DNA from: Bog-756 sp963845485
GTDB lineage: Bacteria; Actinomycetota; Acidimicrobiia; Acidimicrobiales; RAAP-2
DNA length: 64,000 nucleotides
Assembly: GCA_963845485.1 (NCBI GenBank)
Contig: CAWJSI010000014.1
Location: 434,001-498,000 of the forward strand
Direction: 5' to 3'
In this document: in pieces, positions 1 through 9,113 of the stretch
Layout: every line of letters starts with the position of its first letter
Position numbering within the stretch: the stretch's first letter is position 1
Program-made: the position numbers and the translations under genes
The notes under the pieces: generated by a model
Databases searched by the model: none
The model's input: the letters and a program-made list of their open reading frames with translations, nothing else
What the model was told of the DNA's origin: nothing

Positions 1-510
1 GCCATGATCGCGGCCGTGGCCGGCTTGTGTTATTGGTTTCCGAAGATCACCGGCCGGATGTTGAACGAGCGAATAGGCAAGACCGCGTTCTGGATCATCG
101 CCATCGGTATCCAGATCACCTACTTCGGCCAGTTCTGGGAAGGATTCCAGGGGATGCCGCGTCGTGTGGCGTACTACGACCCCATCTTCCTTCGGGCCAA
201 CCAGGTGACGAGCATCGGTGGTTACCTGCTGATGACCGGGTTCTTGGTCCTGCTCTACTGCCTGCTCAACGGTTGGCGACACGGCAAGGCCGCTTCGTCG
301 AACCCCTGGGAGGCGAAGTCCCTGGAATGGAAGGTGCCTACCCCCGTGCCCCTGGTGAACTTCCTGGTCGATCCGGTGGTCACCGCAGATCCCTACGGAT
401 TCGGAGAACCCGAGCCGGACGGAACCGAGGTCGAGCTTCCGGATCCGGATCGCGAACTGGTACCGACACTGTCCAGCGACCGACCAGTCACGGGTGGTGA
501 GGTGCTGTGA
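1..510 (+). CDS. ctaD: Cytochrome c oxidase subunit I, C-terminal part (5' end outside window)
   Basis: This is the last 169 or so residues of the haem-copper oxidase catalytic subunit of the aa3-type respiratory oxidase in the plasma membrane. The reading frame is open from base 1, so the gene starts upstream. Visible are the final transmembrane helices (a FPKITGR segment, then a helix-rich stretch with ITYFGQFWEGFQGMPRR, typical of the end of subunit I) and a charged cytoplasmic tail of about 80 residues. The haem and copper ligands lie upstream of the window. It is followed by ctaE with a 4-nt GTGA overlap, which shows translational coupling in an oxidase operon. Confidence 0.93.
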   Translation, partial: AMIAAVAGLCYWFPKITGRMLNERIGKTAFWIIAIGIQITYFGQFWEGFQGMPRRVAYYDPIFLRANQVTSIGGYLLMTGFLVLLYCLLNGWRHGKAASSNPWEAKSLEWKVPTPVPLVNFLVDPVVTADPYGFGEPEPDGTEVELPDPDRELVPTLSSDRPVTGGEVL

Positions 511-1214
511 CCGTCACCGCCACGGAGCACGAAGGTCCCGGCGAGGACCCCCAGGACGACGGGCGCAGCATCGAGGCTGTCGCTGGTCACCACGAGACAC
601 GCGAGCAGCGGCATTTCAAGGAACGGTTGGCCCTGTGGCTGTTCATCGGCGGGGACCTGGTGTTCTTGTTGATGGAGCTGTTCTTCTGGTTCTACCTACG
701 TGCCCTCAACACGAACGGACTGTGGCGGGGGGCCGCCTGTTCCAAGGCCAACCCGTGCACGGACGGTCTGGGCAATCCGATCACCAGCGAGATCGCCAAG
801 GCCAACCCCGCCTACACCCTGGCCATCGCCGGCCTGGCCATCGTGGCCGCACTCGTGATCTGGCGTATGGAAGCCCTATCGCGTGCACAGGCCAAGCGAG
901 GGGCCATCAGCACGACCGCCGCCCTGGCCCTGGTGGTGCTGCTGGCGGCCGTGGTGGTGCAGTGCATCCAGTTTGGCAAGCTTCCGTTCACCACGATCGA
1001 CGGGTCCTACGCATCGAGCTTCCTCTTCTTCATGGGCTCGACCCTGGGTCACCTGCTTCTCTTGACCTTCTTCGTCTTCGCCCTGTGGAACCGTGCCCGG
1101 GTGGGCAAGTATGACGGTGGTCACTGGTACCAGGTCCGCCTCAACCGGGTCTTCGCCGTCTGGATCGCCATCTCGACCTCGATCCTGGCCCTTGTCATGG
1201 TTCTGTTTGCGTGA
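507..1214 (+). CDS. ctaE: Cytochrome c oxidase subunit III
   Basis: A 235-residue membrane protein of the haem-copper oxidase subunit III family, which stabilises subunit I in the aa3 complex. The GTG start overlaps the ctaD stop (GTGA). The first helix region (FIGGDLVFLLMELFFWFYL) is followed by a loop and helices near residues 95-115, 130-150, 170-195 and 210-235. The N-terminal 45 residues are hydrophilic. The position between ctaD and ctaB supports the assignment. Confidence 0.92.
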   Translation: MTVTATEHEGPGEDPQDDGRSIEAVAGHHETREQRHFKERLALWLFIGGDLVFLLMELFFWFYLRALNTNGLWRGAACSKANPCTDGLGNPITSEIAKANPAYTLAIAGLAIVAALVIWRMEALSRAQAKRGAISTTAALALVVLLAAVVVQCIQFGKLPFTTIDGSYASSFLFFMGSTLGHLLLLTFFVFALWNRARVGKYDGGHWYQVRLNRVFAVWIAISTSILALVMVLFA

Positions 1215-1259
1215 CCCGACGCTGCTCCCCAGCTGTCGGTTTGACTCACTAGACCGCTG

Positions 1260-2165
1260 ATGGCCATCTCGTCAGTGGCCCCACCCGCCAGGCTCACGTG
1301 GAGACCGCGCGCTGCTGCGTACGTGGCCCTGACCAAGCCCAGAATCATCGAGCTGCTGCTCATCACCACCCTGCCGACCATGGTGGTGGCTCAGCGGGGA
1401 ATGCCTCCGGTGCGGCTCATGGCCGCCACCCTGCTCGGTGGGGCACTGGCAGCCGGCGGTGCGAATGCCATCAACATGTTCGTCGACCGGGATATCGACA
1501 AACTGATGCACCGGACCGCCAAGCGACCACTGGTTACCGGGGCGGTCACCCCTCGGGCCGCCCTCACCTTCGCCGTCGCCCTCGAGGTGGCCGCCTTTGT
1601 CGAGCTATGGGCGTGGGTGAACCTCCTGTCCGCGGTGTTGGCCCTGTCGGCCACGTTGTTCTACGTGTTCATCTACACGCTGTGGCTCAAACGGACCAGC
1701 AGCCAGAACATCGTCATCGGTGGGGCGGCCGGAGCCGTACCGGTCCTGGTGGGTTGGGCGGCGGTCACCGACAGCCTGTCCTGGGCGCCGGTGGTGATGT
1801 TCGCCATCATCTTCGTCTGGACCCCACCCCACTTCTGGGCTCTGGCCGTCAAGTACCGGGACGACTACCAGGCGGCCAACGTTCCCATGCTCCCGGCGGT
1901 GGCCACGTTCCGGCGGACCGCCCGGGAGATCCTCTTCTACAGCGTCCTGCTCCTCGGAGTGTCGCTCCTGCTGGCCGTGGTGAGCACCCTGGGGACGATC
2001 TACGTGGCGTCAGCCTCCGTCCTCGGAGTCGTCTTCGTCATCATGGCCGTACGCCTGCTTCGTGAGCAGACGGCCAAGTCGGCCATGCAACTCTTCAGTT
2101 ACTCGATCACCTACCTCACCCTCCTGTTCGTCTTCATGGCGGTCGATGTATTCACAAAGCATTGA
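1260..2165 (+). CDS. ctaB: Protohaem IX farnesyltransferase (haem O synthase)
   Basis: A 301-residue polytopic UbiA-family prenyltransferase that farnesylates haem B to haem O, the precursor of the haem A used by the oxidase encoded just upstream. The first Asp-rich prenyl-diphosphate motif is visible as NMFVDRDIDKLMHRT, followed by the conserved KRPL segment. The second polar loop carries VWTPPHFWALAVKYRDDY, diagnostic for CyoE/CtaB. Eight to nine hydrophobic helices are present. It lies 45 nt downstream of ctaE and overlaps the next gene by 20 nt. Confidence 0.95.
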   Translation: MAISSVAPPARLTWRPRAAAYVALTKPRIIELLLITTLPTMVVAQRGMPPVRLMAATLLGGALAAGGANAINMFVDRDIDKLMHRTAKRPLVTGAVTPRAALTFAVALEVAAFVELWAWVNLLSAVLALSATLFYVFIYTLWLKRTSSQNIVIGGAAGAVPVLVGWAAVTDSLSWAPVVMFAIIFVWTPPHFWALAVKYRDDYQAANVPMLPAVATFRRTAREILFYSVLLLGVSLLLAVVSTLGTIYVASASVLGVVFVIMAVRLLREQTAKSAMQLFSYSITYLTLLFVFMAVDVFTKH

Positions 2166-2931
2166 GCGAACTGGCTTGATCGGGGACGGGCCGGAGGCCG
2201 ACCCCGCGAATCATGAGGCCCCGGTCAGGTCCAGCCCCGTCGGGGCGGAAGCCGTAAACGACCCGCCGCTCGGTGACCACGACGGAGCCGAACCCGCCCC
2301 GGCCCCCGACATCACCACGCTCAGCTCAGGCGGCGCTACGGCGCCCTCACGGCCGGCTCCCACGGCGCGTCGCACGCCGAGCCGCCGACAGGCCCGATCG
2401 TTACTCGTGGGGTCGGCTACGGCGATCGTGGTGGCCGTGCTCCTCATCGTGGTGCTGGGCTCGAAGTCAGGCTCGGGCTCGACGGGACCCGTCGTAGCCG
2501 TGGGCAGCCAGGCGCCCGCCTTTTCGATACCACCCCTCACCGGATCGGTGCCGGTCTCTCTCGACGCCCTGGGCAAGGACGTCCACCGCCCGGTCATCCT
2601 CAACTTCTTCGCCTCGTGGTGCGGTCCGTGCCGGAAGGAGACGCCTCTGTTGGCCACAACGGCCGGGGCCGCCCATTCCGACGGCCGTGACGTCCAGTTC
2701 GTCGGCGTCGACGTCAACGATCAACCTGCCAATGCGCTCCCCTTCGTCCAGAAGGCGGGCATCACCTACCCGGTCGGGGTGGACCGGACCTTCCAGGTGA
2801 CCAGCGCTCTCTACGGCCTAAACGGACTGCCCCAGACGTTCTACATCGACTCCCACGGCACGGTGGTCGGGCACACGATCGGGGCCGTCACCGCGGCGGG
2901 CCTGCGGTCGTGGGTGAAGAAGCTGGGGTGA
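2146..2931 (+). CDS. Membrane-anchored TlpA/ResA-like thioredoxin
   Basis: A 261-residue protein with a Pro/Ala-rich cytoplasmic N-terminus, one transmembrane anchor around residues 85-108 (LLVGSATAIVVAVLLIVVLG) and an extracytoplasmic thioredoxin fold. The redox motif is FFASWCGPCRKE, and GLPQTFYID supplies the cis-proline loop. Such proteins reduce or assemble extracytoplasmic cysteine or copper sites. Next to cta genes, a role in oxidase or cytochrome c maturation is a reasonable inference. I chose the ATG at 2146, which overlaps ctaB by 20 nt; an upstream in-frame ATG at 2062 lies deep inside ctaB. A start near 2176 (TTG) cannot be excluded. Confidence 0.82.
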   Translation: MYSQSIERTGLIGDGPEADPANHEAPVRSSPVGAEAVNDPPLGDHDGAEPAPAPDITTLSSGGATAPSRPAPTARRTPSRRQARSLLVGSATAIVVAVLLIVVLGSKSGSGSTGPVVAVGSQAPAFSIPPLTGSVPVSLDALGKDVHRPVILNFFASWCGPCRKETPLLATTAGAAHSDGRDVQFVGVDVNDQPANALPFVQKAGITYPVGVDRTFQVTSALYGLNGLPQTFYIDSHGTVVGHTIGAVTAAGLRSWVKKLG

Positions 2932-3221
2932 CGATCTGCCCGCTCGGCTCCTGGAGCGGAAGCGCCGGCATCCCCTCGAGTCCCCCGATGGCCACCACCA
3001 GCCGATGGGTTCGGCTCTGAGCGGTGGAGCCTGCTTCGTGGCCGCGGCGGGCCACGCCCGTCGGAGGAGAAGTCCGTCGGGCGCCCCTGGTAGATCAGGG
3101 GCCGGTCCGAACTCCTTCGTCCTTTGTGGTCGAGTCGACTAAGACGGGGCCATGAGATCGAAGATGTGGGCACGGTCCGATTGGTGCGGGTCCGAACGCA
3201 TCGGGAACGTGGGGTACTGAC

Positions 3222-4313
3222 GTGCCGTCGCTCTTGGTCGCCCCGGACAAGTTCCGGGGCACCGTGACGGCCGCCGAGGCGGCTGAGGCCATGGCCCGGG
3301 GGGCAGCATCCCGCGGGTGGACCGCTCGACAGATTCCTCTGGCTGACGGTGGCGAGGGGTTGCTCGAGGCGGTGGGATCGAACGGCGGCGAACGCCACGA
3401 GCTCGAGGTCGGAGGCCCACTCGGTGAGCCGGTGCGGGTGGAATGGCTCCGTCGGGGAAACGTGGCGGTGGTGGAGATGGCCCAAGCCTCGGGACTGCTC
3501 CTGGCCGGTGGGGCGGAGGGGAACGACCCGCTCCGGGCTTCCACCCGGGGCACCGGCGAGTTGGTCGTCGCCGCTGCCCGTGCGTTGGCCGACGAACCCC
3601 GGTCGCCCGGGGCCTCCGACGCCGGGCTGGCGGGACAGGCCGCGGTGATCATCGGCCTCGGCGGCTCGGCGACCACGGACGGGGGATGGGGCGCGCTCTC
3701 GGCCATCGAAGAGGCGGGTGGTCTCGGCGGGGTGGACCTGGTCGGGGCCTGTGACGTCGATGTTGGCTTCGTCGATGCCGCTCGTCGGTTCGGACCGCAG
3801 AAAGGCGCCGATCCCGGCCAGGTGGCCACGCTGACCGACCGGCTGGAGAACCTGGCCGAGCGCTACCAAGACCGCTACGGCGTAGACGTGCGGTCAGTGC
3901 CCGGGGCGGGTGCGGCCGGTGGGCTCGGGGGGGCCATCGTGGCCCTCGGTGGCCGGCTGCGGTCGGGCTTCGAGGTGGTGTCCGAACTGTTGGGTTTCTC
4001 TGACGCCTTGCTGGCCAGCCAACTCGTGGTGACCGGCGAGGGTGCCTTCGATGACACCTCCCTCTTGGGCAAGGTGGTCGGCTCGGTACTGCGGGACGCG
4101 GCCTCGGTGGGTGTCCCGGTCGTGGTCATTGCCGGACAGGTAACTCCTGTGGCCTCGGCGGCCGCAGCAGGAGCCACGGTGGTCTCCCTCACCGAGCGGT
4201 TCGGGAAGGAGCGCGCCCTCGACGATACGGCGCGGTGCATCGAGGAAGCAATGGCGGCGGTCCTCGACGCTGGGGGGTTCGACGGCGGGCCCGCGGGCCC
4301 GCACGGTGGCTAG
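3222..4313 (+). CDS. glxK: Glycerate kinase (GckA/GlxK family)
   Basis: A 363-residue type I glycerate kinase that phosphorylates D-glycerate with ATP. Family signatures are APDKFRGT near the N-terminus, PLADGGEG around residue 40, GLGGSATTDGG around 145-155 and GAGAAGGLGG around 225, ending with VTGEGAFD. The length suits the family. The start is a GTG. The 290 bp upstream contain no gene I can support. It is monocistronic; the next gene converges on it at 4324. Confidence 0.93.
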   Translation: MPSLLVAPDKFRGTVTAAEAAEAMARGAASRGWTARQIPLADGGEGLLEAVGSNGGERHELEVGGPLGEPVRVEWLRRGNVAVVEMAQASGLLLAGGAEGNDPLRASTRGTGELVVAAARALADEPRSPGASDAGLAGQAAVIIGLGGSATTDGGWGALSAIEEAGGLGGVDLVGACDVDVGFVDAARRFGPQKGADPGQVATLTDRLENLAERYQDRYGVDVRSVPGAGAAGGLGGAIVALGGRLRSGFEVVSELLGFSDALLASQLVVTGEGAFDDTSLLGKVVGSVLRDAASVGVPVVVIAGQVTPVASAAAAGATVVSLTERFGKERALDDTARCIEEAMAAVLDAGGFDGGPAGPHGG

Positions 4314-4323
4314 CGCCTCGTGA

Positions 4324-5028
4324 CTACTTGAGGATGTTGACGGCCCTGGCCACCACCAGCACGGCCACCACCAGGGAGATGGCCTCTTCCGCCATCATCA
4401 TGAGCTTGGCCCACGGCCTGACGGCGGAGACGTCAGTAGGACTGAAGGCAGTGGCGGCGGTGAACGAGAGGTGGAGGTAGTCGACGAACCTCGGGTACCA
4501 ACCCGAGCGCACGAACTGCGGATTGATCATCTCGGGGAAGATGAAAGCCGGGTGGTTGACCGATCCGCGGGCCCGTGCGGCAGCACCTCCCCGGTCCACG
4601 TCCCAGTACCAGAGGCCAAAGGCGATCACGTTGGTGAGCCAGATGGCCCCACCACTGATCAGCAGCTTGTTGGCGTCGTTGGTGAAGGGCTGGGTGCTGA
4701 GGATGCTGGCGACCAGCCTGACCGCGGCGGTGGCGTTGACCACCGAGATGAGGCCGATCAGCGAGATCGTCGTGATCCGGAGCCAGCGCTTGTCACGGTC
4801 GATGCGGCCCGGGTCCCCGATGATCAGGACACCGAGGAGGACGGCCACCACCACCAGGTAGAGCCAGCGTGAGTCGCCGGCGCGCAGCTGGGCGGGCAGC
4901 CCGGCCCGGAGGACCCCGGTGGCCAGGACGGCTGCCGCCATCGGCCACCGCGGCTCGCCCCGATCGGTTCCGACGTCGCCACGTCCGACACCGGACGGGG
5001 GCAGTGGAGCGGTCTCGTCCTCGGTCAC
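4324..5028 (-). CDS. DUF1345-like integral membrane protein
   Basis: A 234-residue protein with about six hydrophobic helices and a hydrophilic, proline-rich N-terminal 30 residues. The C-terminal third (YLHLSFTAATAFSPTDVS, then a helix with MMMAEEAISLVVAVLVVA) resembles the pore-like end of DUF1345 and two-pore-domain channel proteins. A central FGLWYWDVDRGG segment precedes an extracytoplasmic loop. No function is established for the family, and transport is only a guess. The start is GTG at 5028. It is divergent from the aldo-keto reductase at 5236. Confidence 0.6.
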   Translation of the reverse strand: MTEDETAPLPPSGVGRGDVGTDRGEPRWPMAAAVLATGVLRAGLPAQLRAGDSRWLYLVVVAVLLGVLIIGDPGRIDRDKRWLRITTISLIGLISVVNATAAVRLVASILSTQPFTNDANKLLISGGAIWLTNVIAFGLWYWDVDRGGAAARARGSVNHPAFIFPEMINPQFVRSGWYPRFVDYLHLSFTAATAFSPTDVSAVRPWAKLMMMAEEAISLVVAVLVVARAVNILK

Positions 5029-5235
5029 GGGGTCATCGGCTCGTCGGGCTCATCACTGGGGTCGCTCACTCCGTGTCCGCATCGGTCGGAGACGAGGAAT
5101 CCCTGGCAGCGTACTGCCGTCGGGCCCGTCGGGGGAGGTGACGTTCGGGCCGGGTCCGACAATCCTGGTTCGGACCGGACGTCTGCCGGGTAGACGGTAG
5201 GAAGGTCACTAGTCGCACCAACGAGGAGGACGAGC

Positions 5236-6099
5236 ATGGACGAGACGACAACGGGGCCGGGGGACGTTCCCGGCATCATCCTGCACGACGGCCAGGTGAT
5301 CCCCCAGCTGGGCTTCGGGGTGTTCCAGATTCCGCCGGCCGAGACCGTGGCTGCCACCGGCCTGGCCCTCGAGGTGGGCTACCGGCACATCGACACCGCC
5401 GAGATGTACGGCAACGAGCGGGAAGTGGGCGAGGCCGTGGCCCGATCCGGTCTGGACCGCTCCGAGGTCTTCGTGACCAGCAAGCTCAACAACGGCTTCC
5501 ACGAGCCCGACGTGGCCCGCAAGGCCTTCGACGCCACGCTTGCGGCCCTCGGCTTCGAGTACGTCGACCTGTTCCTCATCCACTGGCCACTCCCCACCCT
5601 GTACGGCGGTGACTTCGTGTCCACGTGGCAGACCCTCATCGAGTTCCAGCGGGACGGGCGGGCCCGATCCATCGGCGTGTCGAACTTCCAACCCCACCAC
5701 CTCGACCGGCTGGGAGAGGCGACCGGCGTGGTGCCGGCCGTGAACCAGGTCGAGATCCACCCCTACCTGACCCAGGACCCACTTCGGCAGTACGACGCCG
5801 ATCATGGGATCGCCACCGAGGCCTGGTCACCCATCGCCCAGGGACTGGTCCTCGACGACCCCGTCATCGTCTCGGTGGGCCAGTCGGTTGGGCGGACGCC
5901 GGCCCAGGTGGTGCTGCGCTGGCACATCCAGCGGGGTGACATCGTCTTCCCCAAGTCGACGACCCCGTCGCGGGTTCGGGAGAACTTCGCCATCTTCGAC
6001 TTCGAGCTCGGAGACGAGGCCATGGATGCCATCACCGGGCTCAACCGCGATGAGCGGACCGGTCCCGATCCGGACACGTTCGACTACGTCCCCCGCTGA
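5236..6099 (+). CDS. Aldo/keto reductase (2,5-diketo-gluconate reductase type)
   Basis: A 287-residue cytosolic NADPH-dependent carbonyl reductase with an (alpha/beta)8 barrel. The full catalytic tetrad is visible: Asp53 and Tyr58 in HIDTAEMYGNE, Lys83 in VTSKLNN and His116 in LIHWPLP. SIGVSNF and the C-terminal PKSTTPSRVREN cofactor loop fit the AKR5-type subgroup. A strong GAGGAGG ribosome site precedes the ATG. The substrate cannot be read from the sequence. Confidence 0.93.
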   Translation: MDETTTGPGDVPGIILHDGQVIPQLGFGVFQIPPAETVAATGLALEVGYRHIDTAEMYGNEREVGEAVARSGLDRSEVFVTSKLNNGFHEPDVARKAFDATLAALGFEYVDLFLIHWPLPTLYGGDFVSTWQTLIEFQRDGRARSIGVSNFQPHHLDRLGEATGVVPAVNQVEIHPYLTQDPLRQYDADHGIATEAWSPIAQGLVLDDPVIVSVGQSVGRTPAQVVLRWHIQRGDIVFPKSTTPSRVRENFAIFDFELGDEAMDAITGLNRDERTGPDPDTFDYVPR

Positions 6100-6242
6100 G
6101 GTCACTGCTCCCGCCGGTTACCGGCCGGTAGCCCGCATCGACGGGCGATGTGTTGTTGAATGGCAGGAGACGTAGTCGGCTCTTCCCGGCGGCCTAACAG
6201 GAGTCGATGCGTCGACCATGATGCAGCGCGGAGACGATCACC

Positions 6243-7172
6243 ATGCCTCTGATGGGACGAGCGAAGATCATCGGCGTCGGCCAGTCCCTTCCCGACGCCG
6301 TGCTGACCAACGAGCACTTCGCCGGCTACCTCGACACCAGTGACGAATGGATCCGGACCCGGACCGGGATCGCCCGCCGCCGTCACGGTGGCCCGACGTC
6401 GGAGCTTGCGGTGGGCGCGGCCCGTCACGCCCTCGATCGGGCGGGGCTCGATGCCGCTGACATCGACTGTCTGGTACTCGCCACCTGCACGCCCGACCAG
6501 ATCCTCCCGCCGACCTCGGCCGCCGTGCAGGACGCCCTCGGACTCCACTGTCCGGCCTTCGACGTCAACGTGGCCTGTACCGGCTTCGTCTACGCCTCGG
6601 CCATCGCCACCAGCCTCACTGCTAGTCACCGGCGAATCCTGGTCATCGGGGCCGAGCAGCTGTCCCGGATCACCGATCCCCTCGACCGCAGCACGGCCAT
6701 CCTGATGGCCGACGGGGCCGGAGCCGTGATCCTGGAGCGGTCCTCGGACCCGGACCACGACGTGTGGGCCGATCTGGGCATGGACGGCTCCCTTGGCTGG
6801 GCCCTCTACGCCGATCACGGTGGGACCTTCGTGATGAAGGGGTCCGAGGTGTTCCGCCAGGCCGTCCGCCTGTGCGCGGACTCGGTGGCCCGCCTGCTCG
6901 CCGACGCCGGTCGTTCCGTTGCCGACGTCTCGTTCTTCGTTCCGCACCAGGCCAATCAGCGCATCATCGAGGCCATCACGGCGAGACTCGGCATTCCCGA
7001 GGACCGTTGCCTGTCCGTAGTCGAAGAGACCGGTAACACCTCGGCTGCCTCGATACCGCTCGCTCTCGATGCCGCCGTCGAGTCGGCCCGTCTGAAGGCC
7101 GGGGACACCGTCGTGATGGCCGGGTTCGGCGCCGGCATGGCCTGGGGATCGTTGCTGGTCGGCGTGGGATAA
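6243..7172 (+). CDS. fabH: 3-oxoacyl-ACP synthase III-like enzyme (FabH family)
   Basis: A 309-residue thiolase-fold condensing enzyme. The KAS III triad is intact: Cys112 in VNVACTGF, His235 in VPHQANQRI and Asn265 in EETGNTSAAS. An N-terminal DEWIRTRTGI is also typical. Primary FabH starts fatty acid synthesis by condensing acyl-CoA with malonyl-ACP. Here no other fab gene is nearby, so it may be a secondary copy for branched or specialised chains. A GGAGA site sits 7 nt before the ATG. It converges on the MFS gene at 7199. Confidence 0.88.
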   Translation: MPLMGRAKIIGVGQSLPDAVLTNEHFAGYLDTSDEWIRTRTGIARRRHGGPTSELAVGAARHALDRAGLDAADIDCLVLATCTPDQILPPTSAAVQDALGLHCPAFDVNVACTGFVYASAIATSLTASHRRILVIGAEQLSRITDPLDRSTAILMADGAGAVILERSSDPDHDVWADLGMDGSLGWALYADHGGTFVMKGSEVFRQAVRLCADSVARLLADAGRSVADVSFFVPHQANQRIIEAITARLGIPEDRCLSVVEETGNTSAASIPLALDAAVESARLKAGDTVVMAGFGAGMAWGSLLVGVG

Positions 7173-7198
7173 CCGACGGTTCGACCCTGGCCCGGCGC

Positions 7199-8992
7199 TC
7201 AGGACCCCCGGGCGCCCGCCGTCGTCTCCGGCTCGAAGTAGGGGCCGGCGGATCCCGCACCCACCTCGGCCATGGCCACATCGCCCACCTCGCCCAGGCC
7301 CTCTTCGGCCTCTTCGGTCGCCGACAGCATCTGCACCGACTGGCCCGGTCCCCGGAGCCAGGAGAACACGGCACCGAGGAAGCACATGGCCGCGGCCATG
7401 ACGAAGGCCAGACGCAGTCCTTTGCCGAACGGGCCGGCGATGAGGTTGGGGAAGAAGCTCTTGCCCGTCAGGTAGCTGGCATGCACGCCCGGTTGGGCCA
7501 GCAGGTGGGCGCCGAGCAGCTGGTGGATGGGGTTGATGCCGAGGAATGCGGCGAACAGGCTCCCGATGGGGGAGAGGTGGGAGATGGACCGGGCCGCGCT
7601 GGCCGGGACCCCTTGGGCGGTGAGCCCGGAGAACAGCGCATGGGGGAGGGCCGAAGCCAGGCCCAGGGTGATGAGGGTGAAGAAGAACCCGATGGACAGC
7701 ACGCTGGCCGAGTTCTGGAAGGTGTTGAGCATGCCGCCCCCCGCACCCCGCTGATTGGCCGGGAGGCTGTTCATGACGGCGCTGGTGTTGGGGGCGGCGA
7801 ACATGCCGAGGGAGAGCCCGAAGAGCAGGAGCATCAGGGCGAAGAGCGGGTAGGGGAAGTTCATGGGCAGTGCCTGGAGGCCCAGCAGACTGATCCCGGT
7901 GAGCACCAGGCCGGCAGTGGCGAAGGGTCGGGGGCCGAAACGGTCGGCCAGGCGGCCGGAGAGCGGACCGGAGATGAAGAACCCCACGGTCAGCGGGACC
8001 ATGTAGATGCCGGCCCAGAGCGGGGTCTGCTCGAAGCTGTAGCCGTGGAGGGGGAGCCAGATCCCCTGCAGCCAGATGATGAGCATGAACTGGAGGCCGC
8101 CCCTGGCCAGGGCGGCGAGCAGGCCGGCCAGGTTGCCCATGGTGAAGGACCGGGACCGGAAGAGGTGGAGTTGGAACATGGGGTCGTCCACGTGGTGTTC
8201 GATGACCACGAAGCCGACCAGGATGGCCACGCCCCCGACCAGGCAGCCGAGCACGAACGGGCTCGTCCACCCCATGGTGTGCCCCCCGTAGGGCTGGAGC
8301 CCGTAGACGATGCCGGTCAGCACGGCCACCAGACCGACGGCGAAGGCGATGTTGCCGATCCAGTCGATGCTGGCCTTGATGCGCACACCGTTGTCATGGA
8401 GCCGGAAGTAGGCCCACAGGGTCGAGAAGACCCCGAAGGGGACGGATACCAAAAAGACCAGCCGCCACTCGACGGGGGCCAGCAGCCCACCGAGGAGCAG
8501 GCCGATGAACGATCCACCGATGGCGGCGACCCCCTGGATGCCGATGGCGAAGCCCCGCTCGCCGGCCGGGAAGGCGTCGGTGATGATGGCCATCGAGTTG
8601 GCGAAGATGAAGGCACCGCCGACCCCTTGGCCCACCCGCATGATGATGATCCATAGGGCGGCGTTCGGTCCGGTCATCCAGGTGACGGACAAGAGGATGG
8701 AAAAGACCGTGAAGATGGCGAAGCCCAGTGTGTACATCCTCACCCGGCCGAAGATGTCCCCGACCCTCCCGAAGCTGACCACCAGCACCGAGGTGACCAA
8801 CAGGAATCCCATGAGGATCCACAAGAAGTAGGAGGTGTTGCCCGGGGAGAGTGGGTTCAGACCGATGCCCCGGAAGATGTCGGGCAGGGCGATGAGCAGG
8901 ATCGAGGCGTTGATGGTGACCATCAAGGTGCCGATCGTGGTGTTGGTGAGGGCCACCCACTTGTAGTTCTTCGATTCGACCGACGGAGGCAT
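7199..8992 (-). CDS. MFS drug exporter, DHA2 (14-helix) family
   Basis: A 597-residue transporter with about 14 hydrophobic helices, an extended cytoplasmic C-terminus rich in acidic residues, and the DHA2-type helix I (NTTIGTLMVTINASILLIAL). The RVGDIFGR segment matches MFS motif A between helices 2 and 3. Longer reading is possible upstream, but the ATG at 8992 has AGGAG six nt in front and begins where homology would be expected. It is divergent from a MarR regulator with a perfect inverted repeat between them, the classic layout of a repressed multidrug pump. The substrate is unknown. Confidence 0.88.
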   Translation of the reverse strand: MPPSVESKNYKWVALTNTTIGTLMVTINASILLIALPDIFRGIGLNPLSPGNTSYFLWILMGFLLVTSVLVVSFGRVGDIFGRVRMYTLGFAIFTVFSILLSVTWMTGPNAALWIIIMRVGQGVGGAFIFANSMAIITDAFPAGERGFAIGIQGVAAIGGSFIGLLLGGLLAPVEWRLVFLVSVPFGVFSTLWAYFRLHDNGVRIKASIDWIGNIAFAVGLVAVLTGIVYGLQPYGGHTMGWTSPFVLGCLVGGVAILVGFVVIEHHVDDPMFQLHLFRSRSFTMGNLAGLLAALARGGLQFMLIIWLQGIWLPLHGYSFEQTPLWAGIYMVPLTVGFFISGPLSGRLADRFGPRPFATAGLVLTGISLLGLQALPMNFPYPLFALMLLLFGLSLGMFAAPNTSAVMNSLPANQRGAGGGMLNTFQNSASVLSIGFFFTLITLGLASALPHALFSGLTAQGVPASAARSISHLSPIGSLFAAFLGINPIHQLLGAHLLAQPGVHASYLTGKSFFPNLIAGPFGKGLRLAFVMAAAMCFLGAVFSWLRGPGQSVQMLSATEEAEEGLGEVGDVAMAEVGAGSAGPYFEPETTAGARGS

Positions 8993-9057
8993 TGGGGCTC
9001 CTGCTGTCCGATTCCGGCCCCGTGTTCCGCCGGAGCGGTAGGGAAGGATCAGATAGA

Positions 9058-9073
9058 TAGTTGTCAGCAACTA
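9058..9073. promoter_or_regulatory. Probable MarR operator (perfect inverted repeat)
   Basis: TAGTTG-N4-CAACTA is a perfect 16-bp inverted repeat between the divergent MFS pump (start 8992) and marR (start 9114). It ends 2 bp before a perfect TATAAT box. The arm sequence is typical of MarR operators, so binding would be expected to block marR transcription and probably that of the pump. Binding itself is inferred. Confidence 0.75.
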
Positions 9074-9075
9074 AG

Positions 9076-9081
9076 TATAAT
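9076..9081 (+). promoter_or_regulatory. Consensus -10 box for marR
   Basis: A perfect TATAAT lies immediately downstream of the operator and 32 bp before the marR ATG. It would place the transcription start near 9088. No good -35 element is visible at the usual 16-18 bp spacing. Confidence 0.6.
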
Positions 9082-9113
9082 GGTAGGTGACGGCGGTGCG
9101 ACAAGGGGGACCG

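Noticed and set aside
6119..6130. Perfect 12-bp palindrome TACCGGCCGGTA between the aldo-keto reductase and fabH
   Set aside because: In DNA this GC-rich such a short GC-dominated palindrome is expected by chance, and no regulator is adjacent.
6102..8270. 722-codon open frame on the minus strand
   Set aside because: It runs antisense to fabH and in another frame of the MFS gene; its translation is Arg/Pro/His-rich with no domain. It is a high-GC shadow.
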